Origin: Klebsormidium nitens
Lineage: Eukaryota; Streptophyta; Klebsormidiophyceae; Klebsormidiales; Klebsormidiaceae
Length of the DNA stretch: 54,072 bases
Assembly (NCBI GenBank): GCA_000708835.1
Contig: DF237523.1
Coordinates: 4,252 to 58,323, forward strand
Direction: 5' to 3'
Part shown: one piece after another, positions 49,801 through 54,072 of the stretch
Layout of the letters: every line of letters starts with the position of its first letter
How positions within the stretch are numbered: the stretch's first letter is position 1
Translations under genes and position numbers: made by a program
Notes under the pieces: generated by a model
Seen by the model: only the letters and a program-made list of their open reading frames with translations
What the model was told of the DNA's origin: nothing
Database searches by the model: none

Positions 49801-52800
49801 TGTCCTTGTTGGACCCGCCTTCTATACAAAGACATCCGCCGGCAACAATTGCAATACCTTCTAACCCCGGCAGCGACAAGATGTGATAGGGCAAGCGCGT
49901 GAGATGCTCAGGCTCTCTGTTAACGAAGTTTCCAAAAGCTGCTGCCCTTCATGCTTCTGGATTACCAGCAACCTCTGCGGATAATCGACTGTTTCAACCG
50001 CTGCATCGAAGATCAAGGGACTCAACTGTTTGACCGGGGGGTACAGGTGAAATTGGGGCCCAAGATGAACAACGGGCAATGAAGACACTACGCGAGCAAC
50101 AGTCACCTCTTCAAAGTCGCGGTTGATCGCCCGTAGAAAATGGTCGCTGGGGTTGCGGTTCTTGGGGCAGGGCACGCCGGCCGCCTCGAACATGGGCAGC
50201 GCCTGGCTGGCGGCGCCGAAGAAGAGCGTCTTGCCGCCGGAGAGGAGGCATAGCTTGTCAAACAGAGCAAACACTTCGCTGCAGGAGAGATTCGAGAAAA
50301 AGGGGTTTGAGCGGTTGTTAATCAATGTTTTTTGACAGACTGCAGAAGGGTCTTGCCGCCACCCCGGAAGAGTAGAATGTTGATTGGAGCAAAGATCACG
50401 CTGCAAAAGGTCGAAGAAAGGAGTTTTGGGGCGATCGTAAAGTGTCGAAAGGATGACAGAAGCAGAGGCGTTTTGGTAGCCGAAAAGAAACATAACGTGT
50501 CGAAAGGTGACATCTGTTTGAAGACGGCTGTCAAAGGAGCGCTTTTGGGCGATCTTTGTATCATTGACTTAGAGATGGGTACGGACGCGCTTTGCCGCCC
50601 GATAGCAGGTACTGCGTATCGAGAAGCGTAAATACTCTGGCTTCGGAAACGGAAGGCCGGAAGTGGGTGCGTTGCTACGACCTCAATGTCTGCAATATAA
50701 TTGTGTTGCGGGCTCGTGAAGTTGTGTGAAAGCGAATTGGTTCAAGGACCCAAGGACAAAACGCCGAGCAGCTCAGGATCAAAAACTTGTGCCGGTTCTT
50801 GAAAGGGATGTAACAGATTCAAATCAAAGGATCAAAGGATCTGATTTACACGGGCCCAGCTGTCGGTCCTTATGGGGCATCAGGTGAACGACCGATAAGA
50901 ATCTCGTTCCCGACTCGGTTAAGCTCAACTCAGAGTACCTTCTAATTAAAGCAACAAACGGAAAGGACTTGAAAAGCCCGCTTCTGAGCAACCCGCTTCG
51001 TTGCGGGCATCCAACAAACAACTCTCTTGCAAGAGACGAGATGAAGCAAAAGGAAAAGAAAGAGGAACGGAAAGATTGCAGGAAGGGCAACGAAGAATGA
51101 GAGTAGAAGAGGAGAGCAGAAGAGGAATAAAAGGAGAAAGCCAAGACAAAAAGGGGAATGAAAGCCGCAAAGAGGACAAAGCGGCCCGCACCTGCTGGGC
51201 TGGTGAATGACCGCCAGGATGGTCCGATTTTCGGACGCCAGCTTGCGGATGGAGGCCGTTACGAAGAAGGCGGCCGCGCTGTCCAGGCCGCTCGTCGGCT
51301 CATCCAAGAACTGCAGGATTGGATAACGGCTTTGCAAATGTTTCTCGTTTCGTCTTTCGTCGCGTTACTCTGATCGCATCCAACGACGGTCCTTTCTAGT
51401 TCGCAATTGCCCGGCAGCTTCCTGGCCCGTTCGTACCGATGGCGCGTGACTGCTTTCAGGCACGATAAGTAAACCGAATCGTGTGCACACACGGGGCATG
51501 CTTAACTAGCGTTGCTCAGGTAGCCTCGACTGTACTTATTAGGGAGACCGGAAGAGACTGCCGCAAATACTGACTGCTTCCCGGTGGGTATACTTCTTCA
51601 AGCAACAATAACCAAGCGGTTTCTAAGTATCGGATGGGAGAAAACAAACCGCGAACATGCTTACACTTAATCCATCGAGGATGGTCGCAATCAATAACCA
51701 GAGAGATGACGACAGATTCAGCAAGCAGCTGAGTCACAGGGGCTGAAGACATGCTTACCATCAAGCTTGGCTTTGTGATCAGCTCCATTGCAATGCTGCA
51801 GAGAGCGAAGATGCCAGCTTAGAACAGTGAAACAATTTCAACGATGAAAGAGGGCCTTTGCAAAGAAATTCTCGTTCTGGTTACCAGCATCTGATGCATC
51901 CAAGGGACATCTGACAGTGTTGCTACGACGCCCTATACAAGCGGCAGACAGGGCTTACGACACTGATCGTCGCGACTTGCAAAGGCCCATGTTCCAAAGC
52001 TCTGTCGTTCTGAGTTTTTGAACCAACTGTATCTTAAAATGGACTAAAAATGGACTCGGAGGCCAGTCAAACGTTCCAGAGAGGCTTGACACAAGTCTCC
52101 CTTACCTGACGCGCCGCTTTTGACCTCCACTGATTCCCCGGATGTGCCAATTTCCAATGTACGTATCAGCCACCTCGGAGAGGCCCATCTTCTGAATAAC
52201 CTCGCGCACGATCTCGTCCTTCGATCTCGGCGCGCGAGTAGCTCGCGGGCAGCCGCAGGCCCGCCGAGTACGAGATGGACTCGCGCACCGTCAGCGTGCC
52301 GATCAAATGGGCATCGTCCTGCGGGAGTGGAAACAAAGTGAAATGGTGCAACGGATGAGTGCCGTGCAGCGGACGCCAGTGTTAGGCTTTGTTACGTTGA
52401 AGCGTTCTTGTGAAGCGCTGGTGCTCCTAGTCCCCAGGTCTGGTTTTGTCCGCTTTTCTTCGGGCAGATTGGCTTGTGTAGCAAAGGCGGAATGCGGCAG
52501 GACGCAGCGAACAACAAAAAGTACGACGAGATCTGAGCGGCCCTCAGGTGCTGGCGAAATGTCCGTCGAGTCATAACTTGAGCGTTCTAGACCACGTGCG
52601 ATGGAGACTCAATTAGCTCAAGGAATAATAAAAGTTGACACTGGTTTCTCTCTCAAATTTGATTTTGGACCCTCTCGCAAGTGTTCGCAGATATACTAAA
52701 AAGCGTTTTCCATGTGACTTAGCGCCAGTCTATCTACAGGGGCTACTGAAGAAGTGCCGAATCAGCGGGATTGCTGAGAAGAACACAACAAACCTCTTTA

Positions 52801-53986
52801 ATTGACAACTTTCCACTAGCTTAATCCATCCAGGGCTTTGCGGGAGCGCACCATTGATGGAGAATAACAAGCCAACTCAAATCAGCATCAAAAAGGCAAG
52901 TGAAGCATCCTGTAAGTCACAAAGTATTCAGACTATTCTCTTGCTTTTTCAGTTCCTCTTACCTGGGTCACATACGCAGAGTTTCCGTATGACAGGCGCT
53001 GCGAGGTGCCGATGACAAGGACGTTCCCTTCCACACGTGCGTTCTTAGCTAGCCGTCCCGCAAGTGCATCGAGCAGGGTGGATTTGCCCCCACCCGAGGC
53101 ACCCATGATTGCCAGTAAAGACCCTGGCTCCACATAGCCTGAGGCATCTTTCAGAATTTCTCGTGTCTGCATGAAGATGGGGAAGAAAGTTCAAGACAAA
53201 ATAAAGTTACGCTGGTGGTTTTATATGTTTCCATTGCAATAGGTGCTCCGTTGCAGGTTGATTGACAAGATGAAGCTACTCTTGTAAGCTCCATGCTTTT
53301 GATTGAACACTAGAATCTCCTATGAAAACCTGGTTAGGCAGTTGAGTGCGCAGTGACGCTTGGAAATGGTTCATTCTTGTATTTCCAGTGAATAGGCACG
53401 CAGAAACGGTTCTTCATAGCCGTCTTGTAAGCCAGCAAATCATAGAGCTTTACCCAGTCCTTCCTGCAAGGGACTACAGTCTCTTCCATAGATGTACTGC
53501 TGGAGCTTTCTCTATTAATTGGGGCTCATTGACTGCTCATTCATTGCTGGTGGCATACTGAGTTCAGGAGCAATAGCAACCATGTACCTGCTTCCAAAAG
53601 GTGGTGCGAAAGGTGATTAAGCTCAACAAACATATAACATCCCCATTTTAACCCATGAATAAGTAAACCTCCGTTGGCTCTATGGGCGCCTCGCCTTTCC
53701 TGAGTTAGCACCCGTGTTGGCAATATCTGAGAGACAAGCACCTCCTGTAAACCAGCAACATCAGCCACCAAGCACTTCATAAGTCGAACGCCATTTGAGG
53801 CCAGCTCAATTTAATCAATGCAATCACGTCACTCACCTTTCCTTTCGAATCAGGCACGGTCACCGTCAGCTTCTCCCACGACAAACTTACAGGCACCTGG
53901 CGCAGGTCTCCCGAGTCTACAGGCAGCTGAGATTCGGGGTCTCTCCCCAGCTGAATCTCCTGGACTACGGTCGCTCTCGACCCCAT
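43883..53986 (-). CDS. ABCG half-transporter, ABCG11/12-like, with a frameshift
   Basis: This is a plasma-membrane half-transporter of the WBC/ABCG11-12-15 type, a clade known for export of cuticular lipids. Exons: 53837-53986, 52963-53166, 52106-52318, 51759-51795, 51192-51310, 50107-50278, 49528-49650, 48811-48925, 47938-48042, 47073-47182, 46276-46468, 45037-45295 and 43883-44018, about 644 residues. Order of parts: Walker A GASGGGKS (about residues 72-79), signature [15 protein letters not shown] (about 180), Walker [11 protein letters not shown] (about 202), H-loop VIHQPSSEVF and [14 protein letters not shown]. Membrane segments follow: [72 protein letters not shown] and a last helix [15 protein letters not shown]. 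Exon 3 is one base out of frame near 52218-52230; all other junctions are in phase. The start ATG (MGSRATVV) may not be the first exon, because the window ends 86 bases upstream. Confidence 0.95.
44543..45110. repeat. Five-unit tandem array at ABCG exon 12 3' end
   Basis: Units of 110-135 bases start near 44543, 44678, 44799, 44921 and 45031. Each carries acccacccg, then ccgcgggaga-like, cgccggccggttctcgaa and gtgagcccggtgaa. The unit at 45031 is the real 3' end of exon 12 (protein [11 protein letters not shown], then NLPRLTG) with its donor gtgggt. The other four lie in intron 12 and repeat the exon end plus donor in diverged form. Confidence 0.93.
45355..45805. repeat. Decayed copies of ABCG exon 12 5' part
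   Basis: Three diverged copies of the segment encoding [20 protein letters not shown] lie in intron 11, at about 45355-45445, 45490-45610 and 45663-45805. The last still has an acceptor in the right phase and an open frame reading [20 protein letters not shown], but lacks the second half of the exon and a donor. The middle one has lost an internal segment. Confidence 0.88.
48030..48185. repeat. Echo of ABCG exon 9 acceptor edge
   Basis: gctgcgcactgcacatagac at about 48035 spans the acceptor and first codons of exon 9. gctgcgcactgaacatacac at about 48147 repeats it within the upstream intron, with further related words (aactgtgc / aactgcgc) after each. Confidence 0.8.
48937..49006. repeat. 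Two-copy 35-base repeat in ABCG intron 7
   Basis: Two adjacent copies share aaaagttgaga, then a variable middle and atcagacgccct. They end next to the acceptor of exon 8. Confidence 0.85.
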
Positions 53987-54072
53987 TCTGGCTGAATGGT
54001 TTCTGGTGGTTATGAACCGACTGGGATTGCAACCTAATGCTTGTGCCACACCAAATTGAGCTACAAGACTGT
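53987..54072 (-). promoter_or_regulatory. Upstream edge of the ABCG gene
   Basis: Only 86 bases remain before the window ends. The frame of exon 1 stays open through part of this stretch, so an upstream coding exon, a leader or the promoter may lie beyond it. Confidence 0.3.

Overview
This window looks like nuclear DNA of a green-lineage eukaryote (streptophyte), probably a compact charophyte-type genome such as a Klebsormidium-like alga. The organism guess is inference. It rests on plant-type genes (SnRK1 beta subunit, plastid KAS III, plastid bL35, an ABCG11/12-like transporter, a plant-type DxD glycosyltransferase), many short GT-AG introns, roughly one gene per 6 kb, and mixed base composition. 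There is no sign of prokaryotic, viral or organellar DNA. I found no credible tRNA, rRNA or CRISPR array.

Nine genes can be assembled exon by exon with consistent splice phases. From left to right they are: AAR2 U5 snRNP assembly factor (minus, 1882-8510), SnRK1/AMPK beta subunit (plus, 9638-12602), a secreted SBP56/methanethiol-oxidase-like propeller (plus, 14285-17887), an NmrA-like protein (minus, 18953-22148), plastid ribosomal protein bL35 (plus, 23182-24804), a DxD glycosyltransferase (minus, 26849-28840), a plastid DUF4336 protein (minus, 31474-36726), plastid 3-ketoacyl-ACP synthase III (plus, 37531-42050) and an ABCG half-transporter (minus, 43883-53986). A lone exon of a serine carboxypeptidase lies at about 1330-1408. 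Three gene pairs are head to head with 0.8-1.1 kb between start codons: AAR2/SnRK1 beta, NmrA/bL35 and DUF4336/KAS III.

The genes do not form one pathway. They cover splicing (AAR2), energy signalling (SnRK1 beta), plastid biogenesis and fatty-acid initiation (bL35, DUF4336, KAS III), surface-lipid export (ABCG) and sugar transfer. KAS III and an ABCG11/12-type exporter sit at the two ends of lipid metabolism, but their adjacency is probably chance.

The most unusual signal is structural. Several introns contain diverged copies of the edge of a neighbouring exon, including its splice site. Around exon 12 of the ABCG gene there are four extra copies of the exon 3' end with its donor on one side, and three decayed copies of the exon 5' part on the other. 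Smaller echoes occur at ABCG exon 9 and at NmrA exons 2 and 3. Other points are a roughly 240-residue low-complexity insertion in AAR2, single-base frameshifts in two otherwise intact genes (the propeller and ABCG), an eight-cysteine N-terminal module in the propeller, loss of dinucleotide-binding glycines in the NmrA protein, and perfect hairpins in intergenic DNA. I did not find a convincing new multi-gene system.
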